A stretch of 22,142 nt of DNA from Bacillota bacterium (GTDB lineage Bacteria; Bacillota; Clostridia; Clostridiales; Clostridiaceae), in NCBI GenBank assembly GCA_023424785.1, contig JAFADP010000155.1, positions 1 through 22,142 on the forward strand, read 5' to 3'. Position numbers and translations under genes: made by a program. Shown here piece after piece: positions 6,475 to 14,203 of the stretch. The notes under the pieces were generated by a model. It saw nothing but the letters and a program-made list of their open reading frames with translations, was not told where the DNA came from and ran no database searches. Position 1 is the stretch's first letter. Each line of letters opens with the position of its first letter.

Positions 6475-8241
6475 ATGAAAAAGAACTCAGCCCAAAGAGA
6501 ATTTAAAAAATTAAAATCTCAAGTTAATCAAATAGAAGAGATAGCAAGAAATACAAAAGGAAATGCTCTTCATGAACATGAATCTACTGTAAGAAAAAAA
6601 ATAATTCTTCTTATGGAATTAAAGAAAAATGGGTATGAAGAATCTAAAGAATTTGAAAATTTATTAGAGAGATATGAAGATCTTTTAGAATATATAGCTA
6701 AGAAAATTTTAGAGGCTTATAATAAGAAAAATAATTCTGATTATGATTATTATGAAGTTGTAAGAAATAATTATAATGTGTTAATTAATTCTGGAATAAT
6801 GACAGTTTTAACAAAACAACATATTCCTAAGTTAGTTGCAGAAGAATTTAACAAAAACTTTCCTCAAAATCCTAAGGATGAATATAGAGAAGCAAGAGGA
6901 ATGAGAAGGAAGTTTATAATTCACTTAGGAGATACTAACACAGGTAAAACATATAATGCTATTCAAAGACTAAAAGCATGTAAAAAAGGAGTGTATCTTT
7001 CTCCATTAAGAATACTTGCTTTAGAAAACTTTGAAAGACTAAATAATGAAGGTATAATATGTGATCTTCAAACTGGTGAAGAGGAAATATTAAAAGAAGG
7101 AGCAACTCATGTTTCTTGTACTATAGAAAAATTAAATTTAAAAGACCAATATGAAGTTGCTGTAATTGATGAGATTCAAATGATAGATGACTCTCAAAGA
7201 GGAGCTGCTTGGAGTAGAGCAGTATTAGGTGTAAGAGCTAAGGAAGTACATGTATGTGGAGCAGCTAATGCTAAAGAAATACTTGTTAAAATGTTAGAAG
7301 ATTGTAAAGATGAATATGAAATTAAAGAATATAAAAGAACTATTCCTCTTGAAGTTGAAGAGGAAGAATTTGATTTTAGAAATATTCAAGAAGGAGATGC
7401 ATTAGTTGTATTTTCTAAGAAAAAGGTATTATCTTTAGCAGAAGAATGTTCATCTAAAGGAACAAAGGCAAGTATAATTTATGGGGACTTACCTCCAGAA
7501 GTAAGAAGAAAGCAATATGAAGATTTTATAAATAAAGAAAATAAGATATTAATAACTACAGATGCTATTGGAATGGGAGTAAATCTTCCAATAAGGAGAA
7601 TTATTTTCTTATCTGTTAAAAAGTTTGATGGAGAGGAAATAAGACCTCTAACCTCTCAAGAGATAAAACAAATTGGAGGGCGTGCAGGTCGTAGAGGAAT
7701 ATATGAAACAGGGTATATTAGTAGCATAGGACATAACTCAGAGTTTATATCTCATAAGTTAATAGAAATGGATAGAGTTATAACTCAAGCTGTTATAGGA
7801 CCATCTGATGCTATATTAAGAATAAAGTCATTACCATTAATAGAAAAGCTTGCATTATGGAGTACAAGAAAAGAAGCTTTAGAATATTATAGAAAGATGG
7901 ATATAGGAGATTATATAATAATTCTAGATAAGTTAAAGAGCTATAAGCTTAAGGAAGATATACAATGGAAGCTTCTTAAGGTACCATTTGATGTAACTAG
8001 AGATGAGCTTATGGAACAATTTTTATTTTATGTAGATCAATTATTTGTTATAAAATCTAAAACTATAATAAGACCAGTTATTTTTGGTGGTACATTAGAT
8101 GAATTAGAAATTTATTATCAAAAGGTAAATATGTACTATTCATTTAATAAATTATTTAATTTAGAATTTGATGTACAATGGATTTATGATGAAAGAATTA
8201 AAATAAGTGAAGAGATAAATAAAATTTTAAAAAGACTATAA
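6475..8241 (+). CDS. SUV3-like DExH RNA helicase
   Basis: 588-residue superfamily 2 helicase of the SUV3 type, the family of the mitochondrial RNA degradosome helicase. ATP-binding motif I is GDTNTGKT (152-159). Motif Ia is YLSPLRILALE at 174-184. Motif II is DEIQ (232-235), typical of SUV3/Ski2-like enzymes rather than DEAD. Motif V is TTDAIGMGVNLP (361-372), and motif VI is QIGGRAGRRG (399-408). The IRRIIFLSVKKFDG block and the following PLTSQEIKQI are hallmarks of SUV3. An N-terminal helical region (1-145) and a C-terminal region (after about 430) are less typical. It is cytoplasmic and probably acts in RNA unwinding or turnover; the exonuclease partner is not in this window. It starts at ATG 6475 after GGAGG. 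The stop codon lies inside the terminator stem. Fold assignment is secure; the physiological role in bacteria is inferred. Confidence 0.88.
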   Translation: MKKNSAQREFKKLKSQVNQIEEIARNTKGNALHEHESTVRKKIILLMELKKNGYEESKEFENLLERYEDLLEYIAKKILEAYNKKNNSDYDYYEVVRNNYNVLINSGIMTVLTKQHIPKLVAEEFNKNFPQNPKDEYREARGMRRKFIIHLGDTNTGKTYNAIQRLKACKKGVYLSPLRILALENFERLNNEGIICDLQTGEEEILKEGATHVSCTIEKLNLKDQYEVAVIDEIQMIDDSQRGAAWSRAVLGVRAKEVHVCGAANAKEILVKMLEDCKDEYEIKEYKRTIPLEVEEEEFDFRNIQEGDALVVFSKKKVLSLAEECSSKGTKASIIYGDLPPEVRRKQYEDFINKENKILITTDAIGMGVNLPIRRIIFLSVKKFDGEEIRPLTSQEIKQIGGRAGRRGIYETGYISSIGHNSEFISHKLIEMDRVITQAVIGPSDAILRIKSLPLIEKLALWSTRKEALEYYRKMDIGDYIIILDKLKSYKLKEDIQWKLLKVPFDVTRDELMEQFLFYVDQLFVIKSKTIIRPVIFGGTLDELEIYYQKVNMYYSFNKLFNLEFDVQWIYDERIKISEEINKILKRL

Positions 8242-8260
8242 AATATAGTCTTTTTATTTT
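8228..8260 (+). terminator. Rho-independent terminator overlapping the helicase stop codon
   Basis: A perfect 13-bp stem (8228-8240 with 8244-8256) with a 3-nt loop, ending in a T-rich tail. The TAA stop (8239-8241) lies at the top of the left arm. Confidence 0.85.
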
Positions 8261-8301
8261 GTAAATTTTAACATGAGATATAATGAGTTTTTTGAAAAAT
8301 A

Positions 8302-8330
8302 TTGACAAAAGATTAATTTAGGTATATAGT
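8302..8330 (+). promoter_or_regulatory. SigA-type promoter of the citrate synthase-marR unit
   Basis: -35 TTGACA at 8302-8307, a 17-nt spacer and -10 TATAGT at 8325-8330. The citrate synthase start is 50 nt downstream. Confidence 0.65.
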
Positions 8331-8358
8331 TAACGTAATTAAATATATACGATGTTAA
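8330..8358. promoter_or_regulatory. Imperfect dyad just downstream of the -10, possible operator
   Basis: Arms TTAACGTA (8330-8337) and TACGATGTTAA (8348-8358) are complementary except for a three-base insertion. The element spans the expected transcription start. A MarR-type regulator encoded two genes along would be an obvious candidate ligand, but the arms are imperfect. Confidence 0.25.
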
Positions 8359-8379
8359 ATAAAATAAGGGAGTGGTTTT

Positions 8380-9744
8380 ATGGGAGATAATATTTTTAAA
8401 ATAACAGACAAGATAAAAGATTTATCAGACTTATGTGTAAAAAGTGATATAATTGACCAAGACCTTTATAAAAAATATGATGTAAAAAGAGGCCTTCGTG
8501 ATATTAATGGTAAAGGGGTTCTAGCAGGTCTTACAAATATATCAGATGTACATGCTAAAGATATTATTGATGGCAAAGAAGTGCCTTGCCCAGGAAAATT
8601 ATATTACAGAGGATATAATATAGAAGATTTAGTAGAAGGATTTATTAGAGATAGAAGATTTGGATTTGAAGAAGTAGCATATCTTTTATTATTTGGAGAA
8701 TTACCATCAAAAAATGAATTAGACGAGTTTAAAGATGTACTTGTAGAAAGAAGAACATTACCTTCAAACTTTGTTAGAGATGTTATAATGAAAGCTCCTA
8801 GTAAGGATATGATGAATAGTTTATCAAGAAGTGTTTTAACATTATATGCTTATGATGAGAATCCAGATGAAACAAGTATTGCTAATGTTTTAAGACAAAG
8901 TTTAAATTTAATTAGTGAATTTCCAATGCTAATGGTATATAGCTATCAAGCATACAATCATAGCATAAATGGAGGAAGTCTTTATATTCACTCACCAGCA
9001 CCAGAACTTTCAACAGCAGAAAATATTCTTCGTATGCTTAGACCTAATATGGAGTATACAGAACTTGAAGCTTTAATATTAGATATTGCATTAGTTCTTC
9101 ATATGGAGCATGGTGGAGGAAATAACTCAACATTTACAACTCATGTAGTAACTTCAAGTGGAACAGATACATATTCAACTATTGCAGCAGCTCTTTGTTC
9201 TTTAAAAGGACCAAAGCATGGAGGAGCAAATATTAAGGTTGTTCAGATGTTTGAAGACTTAAAAAGAAAGATTAAGGACTGGAGTGACGAAGAAGAGGTA
9301 TCAGCTTATTTAAGAAGATTACTTAACAAAGAAGAGTTTGATAGAAAAGGGTTAGTATATGGAATGGGTCATGCAGTTTATTCAGTATCAGATCCAAGAG
9401 CAAATATATTTAGAAGCTTTGTAGAAAAATTAGCAGTAGAAAAAGGACGTAAAGAAGAGTTTGAATTATATTCTATGGTAGAGCGTTTAGCTCCTAAAAT
9501 AATAGGGGAAGAAAGGCATATATATAAAGGGGTAAATGCTAATGTAGACTTCTATAGTGGTTTAGTTTATAGCATGCTTGATTTACCAATAGAAATGTAT
9601 ACGCCTATGTTTGCAACTGCACGTATTGTTGGATGGAGTGCACATAGAATAGAAGAATTAATTAATACAGATAAAATTATAAGACCAGCGTATAAACCAG
9701 TATTAGAAAGTGGAAGAGAATATAGGTGTCTTGAAAAGAGATAA
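8380..9744 (+). CDS. gltA: Citrate synthase
   Basis: Cytoplasmic enzyme condensing oxaloacetate and acetyl-CoA to citrate. 454 residues, a little longer than E. coli GltA because of an N-terminal helical extension (about 1-45). The family motifs are in order: oxaloacetate-binding HMEHGGGNNST at 241-251, HGGAN with catalytic His280, GMGHAVYSVSDPRA with His331, and NVDFYSG with catalytic Asp390. All three catalytic residues are present. 2-methylcitrate synthases share these motifs, so the acyl-CoA preference is not certain. It starts at ATG 8380 behind AAGGGAG. Aconitase and isocitrate dehydrogenase are not adjacent, so this is a stand-alone gene, probably supplying glutamate precursors. The marR-like gene follows after 33 nt with no terminator, so the two are likely co-transcribed. 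Confidence 0.93.
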   Translation: MGDNIFKITDKIKDLSDLCVKSDIIDQDLYKKYDVKRGLRDINGKGVLAGLTNISDVHAKDIIDGKEVPCPGKLYYRGYNIEDLVEGFIRDRRFGFEEVAYLLLFGELPSKNELDEFKDVLVERRTLPSNFVRDVIMKAPSKDMMNSLSRSVLTLYAYDENPDETSIANVLRQSLNLISEFPMLMVYSYQAYNHSINGGSLYIHSPAPELSTAENILRMLRPNMEYTELEALILDIALVLHMEHGGGNNSTFTTHVVTSSGTDTYSTIAAALCSLKGPKHGGANIKVVQMFEDLKRKIKDWSDEEEVSAYLRRLLNKEEFDRKGLVYGMGHAVYSVSDPRANIFRSFVEKLAVEKGRKEEFELYSMVERLAPKIIGEERHIYKGVNANVDFYSGLVYSMLDLPIEMYTPMFATARIVGWSAHRIEELINTDKIIRPAYKPVLESGREYRCLEKR

Positions 9745-9777
9745 TTTAAGTTACATGTAATTGTAGGTGATAAATAA

Positions 9778-10239
9778 ATGGAAGAAGATGTTGAAGTATT
9801 ATCACAGCTTTTTGATGATGCACTTGTTAGAATGAGAAATACAATTATTAAGTTTCAACCTATGAAGGAAATATCATTAGGGGAGTTTACTTTATTAAAA
9901 GCTATAAAAGACAATGGTGAAGAAGATAAAGGTTTTAGTATTACTCCATCGGATTTAAGTAATAGTTTAAAGAGTTCAAAGCCTGCTACATCAAGAATGC
10001 TTAATTTAGTTGAAGACAAAGGATTTATTGTACGTACATCAAAAAAAAATGATAGAAGAATAGTTTATATACAGCTTACAGAATTAGGTTTAAAAGTATT
10101 AGACGAGGAAGTAGAAAGATTTAAGATACTAATAGAAAAAGTAATAAATAAAATGGGAAAAGAAGATATGGATAATTTTCTTTATACATCAAAAAAGCTG
10201 TGTGAAGTTTTAATAGAAACTATGGACGAATATAATTAA
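9778..10239 (+). CDS. MarR family transcriptional regulator
   Basis: 153-residue winged-helix DNA-binding protein, the normal MarR length. N-terminal and C-terminal helices (about 3-27 and 107-150) form the dimer interface. The DNA-binding part has helices around 54-65 and a recognition helix at about 67-79 (SKPATSRMLNLVE). The wing carries the family's KKNDRRIVYIQLT (89-101, with Asp92-Arg93-Arg94). These proteins usually repress nearby genes and are released by small ligands or oxidation; no ligand can be read from the sequence. It starts at ATG 9778 behind AGGTGA. Lying second in the citrate synthase transcript, it may autoregulate that unit through the dyad at 8330-8358; this is inference. 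A bidirectional terminator follows. Confidence 0.9.
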   Translation: MEEDVEVLSQLFDDALVRMRNTIIKFQPMKEISLGEFTLLKAIKDNGEEDKGFSITPSDLSNSLKSSKPATSRMLNLVEDKGFIVRTSKKNDRRIVYIQLTELGLKVLDEEVERFKILIEKVINKMGKEDMDNFLYTSKKLCEVLIETMDEYN

Positions 10240-10270
10240 GCAAATAGATAATTCTCACAATGATTATAGT

Positions 10271-10307
10271 AAAAGGGTGTTGTAAAAATAGTTTACAGCA
10301 CCCTTTT
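10271..10307. terminator. Bidirectional rho-independent terminator
   Basis: A 16-bp stem (10271-10286 with 10292-10307, one G-U pair) and a 5-nt loop, flanked by A4 and T4. It separates the marR-like gene from the convergent ZIP transporter gene. Confidence 0.88.
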
Positions 10308-10337
10308 ATAAGTACAAATAAGTTATAAGTATATTAA

Positions 10338-11105
10338 TTATAAAAAAATATGGCTTATTGGAATAATACATATTCCTAAAATTAAAGAGCATATATAAAC
10401 AAGAGTATGACCATATTTTCTTGATTGAGGAATTAACTCTTGAAATGCAATATAAAGCATAATACCTGCAACTAAAGCAAAAATAATACTTAAGATTAAC
10501 TCATTTATAAAAGGTTTTAAAAATAAAAAGGCAAGAAATCCTCCAATAGGTTCTGCAATTCCAGAAATAAATGTGTATTTAAAAGCTAATGTTCTTTTTC
10601 CAGTAGAATAATATATTGGCATGGCTATTGAAATACCTTCAGGAATATTGTGCAATGCAATTGCCATGGCTATATAAATACCAAGTTGAGTATCTTCATA
10701 TCCAGAGATAAATGTAGCAATACCTTCAGGAAAATTATGAAGCATTAAAGCTATCATTGAAACAAATCCAACTCTATAAAGAGGTGAGTCTTTACTAACA
10801 TTCTTATTATCATCTGGAAAGAATAAATCAATAAGATAAGCTAATACAGCCCCAATAATTATAAAAAGTAATGTAAGTAGTATTCCATTGAAATCTCCTT
10901 TATACTTTGTAAGTACAATTTGTGCAGAGGGGTATAAATCAGTAAAAGATATTGTAATCATTACACCTGCAGAAAAGGAAAGAGCAAAGGTTATTAATCT
11001 TTTATTATTAGAATTTGAGAAGAAAACAATAAAAGCTCCAATAACAGTTGATAAGCCTGCAAGTAGAGATAGAATTAATGGAAATATTGCTTGTTTATCT
11101 AACAT
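10338..11105 (-). CDS. ZIP family metal (zinc) transporter, ZupT-like
   Basis: Inner-membrane importer of Zn2+ and possibly other divalent metals. 255 residues with about eight hydrophobic helices, the usual bacterial ZIP size. The metal-binding motifs of helices IV and V are intact: HNFPEG (His123, Glu127) and HNIPEG (His152, Glu156), with a further SGIAEPIGG (Glu185) in the next helix. The long His-rich loop of eukaryotic ZIPs is absent; in its place is a short Asp/Lys/Asn loop at about 97-108. It starts at ATG 11105 behind TAGGAG. It is a single-gene unit, divergent from the asd leader, with its own promoter. No Zur or Fur box was recognised. The gene name zupT is plausible but the substrate is unproven. 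Confidence 0.92.
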   Translation of the reverse strand: MLDKQAIFPLILSLLAGLSTVIGAFIVFFSNSNNKRLITFALSFSAGVMITISFTDLYPSAQIVLTKYKGDFNGILLTLLFIIIGAVLAYLIDLFFPDDNKNVSKDSPLYRVGFVSMIALMLHNFPEGIATFISGYEDTQLGIYIAMAIALHNIPEGISIAMPIYYSTGKRTLAFKYTFISGIAEPIGGFLAFLFLKPFINELILSIIFALVAGIMLYIAFQELIPQSRKYGHTLVYICSLILGICIIPISHIFL

Positions 11106-11143
11106 TTAGCTACTCCTAAAAATTTACTTCATTAATAAATTTA

Positions 11144-11171
11144 TTTATAACTTAGAAAAAAATACAAACAA
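11144..11171 (-). promoter_or_regulatory. Promoter of the ZIP transporter gene
   Basis: On the minus strand, -35 TTGTTT (11166-11171), a 16-nt spacer and -10 TATAAA (11144-11149). Its -35 lies 11 bp from the -35 of the divergent asd promoter, so the two could compete. Confidence 0.4.
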
Positions 11172-11182
11172 TTAAAAAATAC

Positions 11183-11211
11183 TTGATTTTATAAACAAAT
11201 AAGCATATAAT
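11183..11211 (+). promoter_or_regulatory. Promoter of the lysine riboswitch-asd transcript
   Basis: -35 TTGATT (11183-11188), a 17-nt spacer and a perfect -10 TATAAT (11206-11211). The transcript would start near 11218, just before the riboswitch. Confidence 0.65.
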
Positions 11212-11231
11212 ATCATAAAGTAAATATATGT

Positions 11232-11405
11232 TTAAAGATAGAGGTGCGATATTTAAGAGTACTATTATGGAGATAAGCACAATGAAGTAATAGAAAAGGA
11301 AATGTCGCCGAAGATTTATAGCTAATGCTTTAACAGCTATATTTCTGGTTTTGCATAAAATATATGTAAGACTGTCACAATATTTTGTGGAGTGCTATCC
11401 GAAGT
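11232..11405 (+). promoter_or_regulatory. Lysine riboswitch (L box)
   Basis: The 432-nt gap before asd holds an L-box RNA. Conserved core segments occur in the expected order: AGAGGTGCGA (11240-11249), AAGAGTA (11255-11261), GTCGCCGAAG (11304-11313), a CTGG loop segment (11345-11348), ACTGTCAC (11371-11378) and GTGGAGTGCTATC (11387-11399). The P1 helix closes with GATAG (11237-11241) and CTATC (11395-11399). It is followed by a terminator and then asd, which makes the precursor of lysine, so binding of lysine should stop transcription. The class is recognised from its conserved core; covariance scoring was not possible. Confidence 0.92.
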
Positions 11406-11437
11406 AATTTATATTCATGTTTAGTCATGCTTATATT

Positions 11438-11460
11438 GCCTTGGATATATCCAAGGCTTT
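11438..11460 (+). terminator. Regulated terminator of the lysine riboswitch
   Basis: A perfect 20-nt palindrome (11438-11457, 8-bp stem with a 4-nt loop) followed by TTT and AT-rich sequence. Its left arm (11439-11446) can instead pair with 11397-11404, which overlaps the P1 3' strand, giving a matching antiterminator. Confidence 0.72.
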
Positions 11461-11537
11461 AATTGTATATAATTTAAATTTGTTATATAATTTTATCACA
11501 ACACTTAAAATAATCTATATAGGGGGAATTTTTTACT

Positions 11538-12617
11538 ATGGAAAAGAAGTTAAGAGTAGGTGTTCTTGGGGCTACAGGATTTGTTGGACAAAGATTAGTT
11601 ACATTACTAACAGATCACCCATATTTTGATGTTACAGTTTTAGCTGCAAGTGAAAGAAGTGCAGGGAAGACTTATGAAGAGGCAATAGGCGATAAATGGA
11701 AATTAACAAGCGAAATGCCAGCATGGACAAAAGATATGGTAATAAGAAACCTACACAATATTGATGAAATAAAAGACGATGTAGATTTTGTTTTTTGCGC
11801 AGTAAACATGGACAAAAAAGAAATTCAAAAAATAGAGGAAGACTATGCTAAAGCAGAAATTCCTGTTGTGTCAAATAATTCAGCTCATAGAATGACAAAA
11901 GATGTACCAGTTATAATTCCAGAAATTAATGATGCACATCTTTCAATTATAGATGCTCAAAAGAAGAGATTAGGAACAAAGAAAGGATTTATAGCAACTA
12001 AACCAAACTGCTCAATTCAAAGTTATGTTCCACCAATAACAGCTTTATTAGAGTTTGAACCAACTGAAATATTAGTAACTACACTACAAGCTATTTCAGG
12101 AGCTGGAAAAACATTTAAAGATTGGCCAGAAATGAACGATAATGTTATTCCATATATAGGTGGAGAAGAAGAAAAGAGTGAAATTGAGCCATTAAAGGTA
12201 TGGGGTCATATAGAAGATGATCAAATTAAATTATTAGATGGAGTTAAAATTTCAGCTCAATGTATGAGAGTTGCAGTAACTGATGGACATATGGCAACAG
12301 TTGCAATAAACTTTAAGAAGAAGCCAACTAAGGAACAAATCTTAAAGGCATGGAAGGAATTCTCAGGAAAGCCACAAGAATTAGAATTACCACATGCACC
12401 AAAGCAATTCATTACTTACTTTGAAGAAGATAACAGACCACAAACTCATAGTGAAAGAGAAATAGAAGGTGGAATGGGAATAACAGTAGGTAGATTAAGA
12501 GAAGATAATATATTCCAATATAAGTTTGTTGGATTATCACACAACACATTAAGAGGGGCAGCTGGAGGAGCAGTATTAATGGCTGAACTTCTTTATAGAG
12601 AAGGATATTTATACTAG
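11538..12617 (+). CDS. asd: Aspartate-semialdehyde dehydrogenase
   Basis: NADPH-dependent enzyme making L-aspartate semialdehyde from aspartyl phosphate, the branch-point intermediate for lysine/diaminopimelate, threonine and methionine. 359 residues. It has the N-terminal NADP-binding loop VGVLGATGFVGQ (7-18), catalytic Cys158 in TKPNCSIQ, and Arg244 and His251 in CMRVAVTDGHM. The PNCSIQ context and overall layout match the archaeal/fungal-type enzyme rather than the E. coli type. It starts at ATG 11538 behind AGGGGGAA. It is a single-gene unit controlled by the lysine riboswitch upstream, and ends at a strong 20-bp hairpin. Homoserine dehydrogenase, the next enzyme on the threonine/methionine branch, is encoded two genes downstream under separate control. 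Confidence 0.95.
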   Translation: MEKKLRVGVLGATGFVGQRLVTLLTDHPYFDVTVLAASERSAGKTYEEAIGDKWKLTSEMPAWTKDMVIRNLHNIDEIKDDVDFVFCAVNMDKKEIQKIEEDYAKAEIPVVSNNSAHRMTKDVPVIIPEINDAHLSIIDAQKKRLGTKKGFIATKPNCSIQSYVPPITALLEFEPTEILVTTLQAISGAGKTFKDWPEMNDNVIPYIGGEEEKSEIEPLKVWGHIEDDQIKLLDGVKISAQCMRVAVTDGHMATVAINFKKKPTKEQILKAWKEFSGKPQELELPHAPKQFITYFEEDNRPQTHSEREIEGGMGITVGRLREDNIFQYKFVGLSHNTLRGAAGGAVLMAELLYREGYLY

Positions 12618-12620
12618 TAC

Positions 12621-12666
12621 AAATTAATAAGGATATTGCATTAATTTGCAATATCCTTATTAATTT
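12621..12666 (+). terminator. Terminator after asd with a perfect 20-bp stem
   Basis: Arms 12621-12640 and 12647-12666 are perfectly complementary around a 6-nt loop. The AT-rich base of the stem supplies the T-rich 3' end. Confidence 0.82.
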
Positions 12667-12735
12667 GAAAAAACTCATAAATAGTATGTATAAAAAATGG
12701 TAAAATTTACACTTTTTATAATGGACAATTTGCAA

Positions 12736-12741
12736 TATAAT
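12736..12741 (+). promoter_or_regulatory. Possible -10 for the YtvI-like gene
   Basis: A perfect TATAAT lies 68 nt before the start codon. No matching -35 is seen at normal spacing, so this is tentative. The rest of the 142-nt gap after the asd terminator shows no other element I recognise. Confidence 0.25.
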
Positions 12742-12808
12742 ATAAATACCATGTATAGTTATGTAAAACAACCATTAATATACAATACTATGAAAGGAGA
12801 GGCTTTAT

Positions 12809-13915
12809 ATGAAGAAATATATAGAGAGTATTACTCAATACTTTTCCCCTAATCTTATAAACAGTACAAAGAGAGTATTAAAATTTCTATTTTTTTATAC
12901 AATAGCTTTTATTATTTTAGTATTAGGAATTAAGTATGCTATTCCATTTATAATTGCATATATTATTGCTATGAGTTTAAGACCTCTAAAAAATAGAATA
13001 TTATTAATTAATAAAAGATTTAAGAATCTTAAATGTGCTGAAGGAGTAGTAGCATTTTTATTAACTACATTAATAGTTTCTTTAATTGCTTGGATATTGT
13101 TTGTATTAGGATGTGAGTTAGCAGAACAATTAGTAAACTTCTATAATTACATAACCAATAAAGATACTTTAAATACTTTAATGGCATCTATTACATATCA
13201 TGTTAACGAAATATTAGATAAGTTAGATAATAATTTTAATATTGATATTATGAATAAAGTAAATGAAGTTATTCAAAAGGTTATTGCCTCAGTAACATCA
13301 TTAACAGCTGTATTTATAAAAAGTATATTAAACGTATTAGTTTCAATTCCAACAGCATTTTTAATGATAATAATAACTATAGTAGCTACCTTCTTTTTTA
13401 CAAAAGATATTGATAAAATAGAAAGAAAAATAATAGGGGCTTTTTCAGAAAAAGGATTATTACTTTTAAAGAAGTTAAATGAAAAAAAGAATGAAGTATT
13501 TAGTGGATATATTAAGGCATATTCAATGATTATGATAGGAGTATTTATATATAGTATTATACCTTTTAAACTTGCAGGTGTTGAATATGCTACAGTAATA
13601 GCATTAATTACAGCTATATTAGATGCACTTCCTTTATTTGGAGCAGGATTAGTGTATGGTATATTTGCTATTTCATTTTTAATTCTTGGAAATTTTAAAT
13701 CTTTTATAATACTAATAATAGGATATATTGGTGCAGTAATTATAAGACAGTTCTTAGAACAACAATTAGTATCTAGTTTTCTAGGATTAAATCCATTAAT
13801 AATTATTATAGGATTATTTTTAGTTTTAACTCCATTAGGATTTAAAGGAATGTTTTATTTTGTTGGAGCATTTTTAGCATACCAAGCTTTATATTCACCC
13901 AAAAATACAGAATAA
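12809..13915 (+). CDS. AI-2E/UPF0118 family membrane protein, YtvI-like
   Basis: 368-residue polytopic membrane protein with about seven to eight hydrophobic helices. The order is typical of the AI-2E transporter (UPF0118) family: paired N-terminal helices (about 24-56), a helix at 77-100, a long amphipathic soluble segment (about 105-165), FFFTKD (195-200) closing the next helix, then the conserved loop LDALPLFGAG (271-280) and the C-terminal helices. Size and context in clostridia fit the sporulation membrane protein YtvI subgroup, but other paralogues (for example YdiK, YueF) look similar, so the name is not given as a symbol. Family members have been linked to quorum-signal or Na+/Li+ export; none of this can be read here. 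It starts at ATG 12809 after AAAGGAGAGG. It is a single gene whose stop codon merges with a terminator. Confidence 0.85.
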   Translation: MKKYIESITQYFSPNLINSTKRVLKFLFFYTIAFIILVLGIKYAIPFIIAYIIAMSLRPLKNRILLINKRFKNLKCAEGVVAFLLTTLIVSLIAWILFVLGCELAEQLVNFYNYITNKDTLNTLMASITYHVNEILDKLDNNFNIDIMNKVNEVIQKVIASVTSLTAVFIKSILNVLVSIPTAFLMIIITIVATFFFTKDIDKIERKIIGAFSEKGLLLLKKLNEKKNEVFSGYIKAYSMIMIGVFIYSIIPFKLAGVEYATVIALITAILDALPLFGAGLVYGIFAISFLILGNFKSFIILIIGYIGAVIIRQFLEQQLVSSFLGLNPLIIIIGLFLVLTPLGFKGMFYFVGAFLAYQALYSPKNTE

Positions 13916-13950
13916 GGTTGTTGTAATTTATTTTGCAACAACCTTTATAT
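13914..13950 (+). terminator. Terminator overlapping the YtvI-like stop codon
   Basis: A 10-bp stem (13914-13923 with 13936-13945) and a 12-nt loop, followed by a TATATTTT tail. The TAA stop (13913-13915) lies at the base of the left arm. Confidence 0.75.
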
Positions 13951-14026
13951 TTTACCTAATAATACTTTTAAAATAACCTTATAGAAATATGTAAGTATAG
14001 AAATTTAAGTATGAATAAAATTTTTA

Positions 14027-14055
14027 TGGAAAATTATATAAATTAGTAATATAAT
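14027..14055 (+). promoter_or_regulatory. Candidate promoter of hom
   Basis: -35-like TGGAAA (14027-14032), a 17-nt spacer and a perfect -10 TATAAT (14050-14055). A start near 14062 would give a 5' leader of about 140 nt. Confidence 0.45.
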
Positions 14056-14061
14056 TAAATA

Positions 14062-14203
14062 GTATATATTTCAAAGAGAATTTAATAATTAAAAGAATTA
14101 ATTATTTTAAAACAGTCAATAAGCTGAAAGGGGGTACACCTGATACATATTTATAAATTTTAGGGCTTTATATATTTATAAGTAATGTAACAGGGAAATA
14201 ATA
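14062..14203 (+). promoter_or_regulatory. Unassigned structured leader of hom
   Basis: The leader contains a 9-bp AT hairpin (14084-14092 with 14098-14106), a strong Shine-Dalgarno-like AAAGGGGG (14127-14134) with no start codon at usable distance, and a second hairpin (arms 14145-14157 and 14175-14188). That hairpin ends just before the real ribosome site AGGGA (14192-14196). It does not show the T-box GGTGG/antiterminator core, an S-box, or an L box. The function is unknown; it may be a regulatory RNA or a decayed leader-peptide gene. Confidence 0.35.

Noticed and set aside
10888..11109. 73-codon plus-strand frame
   Set aside because: It lies wholly antisense to the ZIP transporter gene, with no ribosome site or recognisable product.
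11417..11629. 70-codon plus-strand frame before asd
   Set aside because: It runs through the riboswitch terminator and into asd in another frame; low-complexity product.
12412..12771. 119-codon minus-strand frame
   Set aside because: Antisense to the end of asd and across its 20-bp terminator; the hydrophobic Leu/Ile-rich product is what AT-rich antisense DNA gives.
14062..14203. T-box or S-box riboswitch before hom
   Set aside because: The conserved T-box GGTGG element and antiterminator, and the S-box core, are absent; GGGGTACACC only superficially resembles a T-box.
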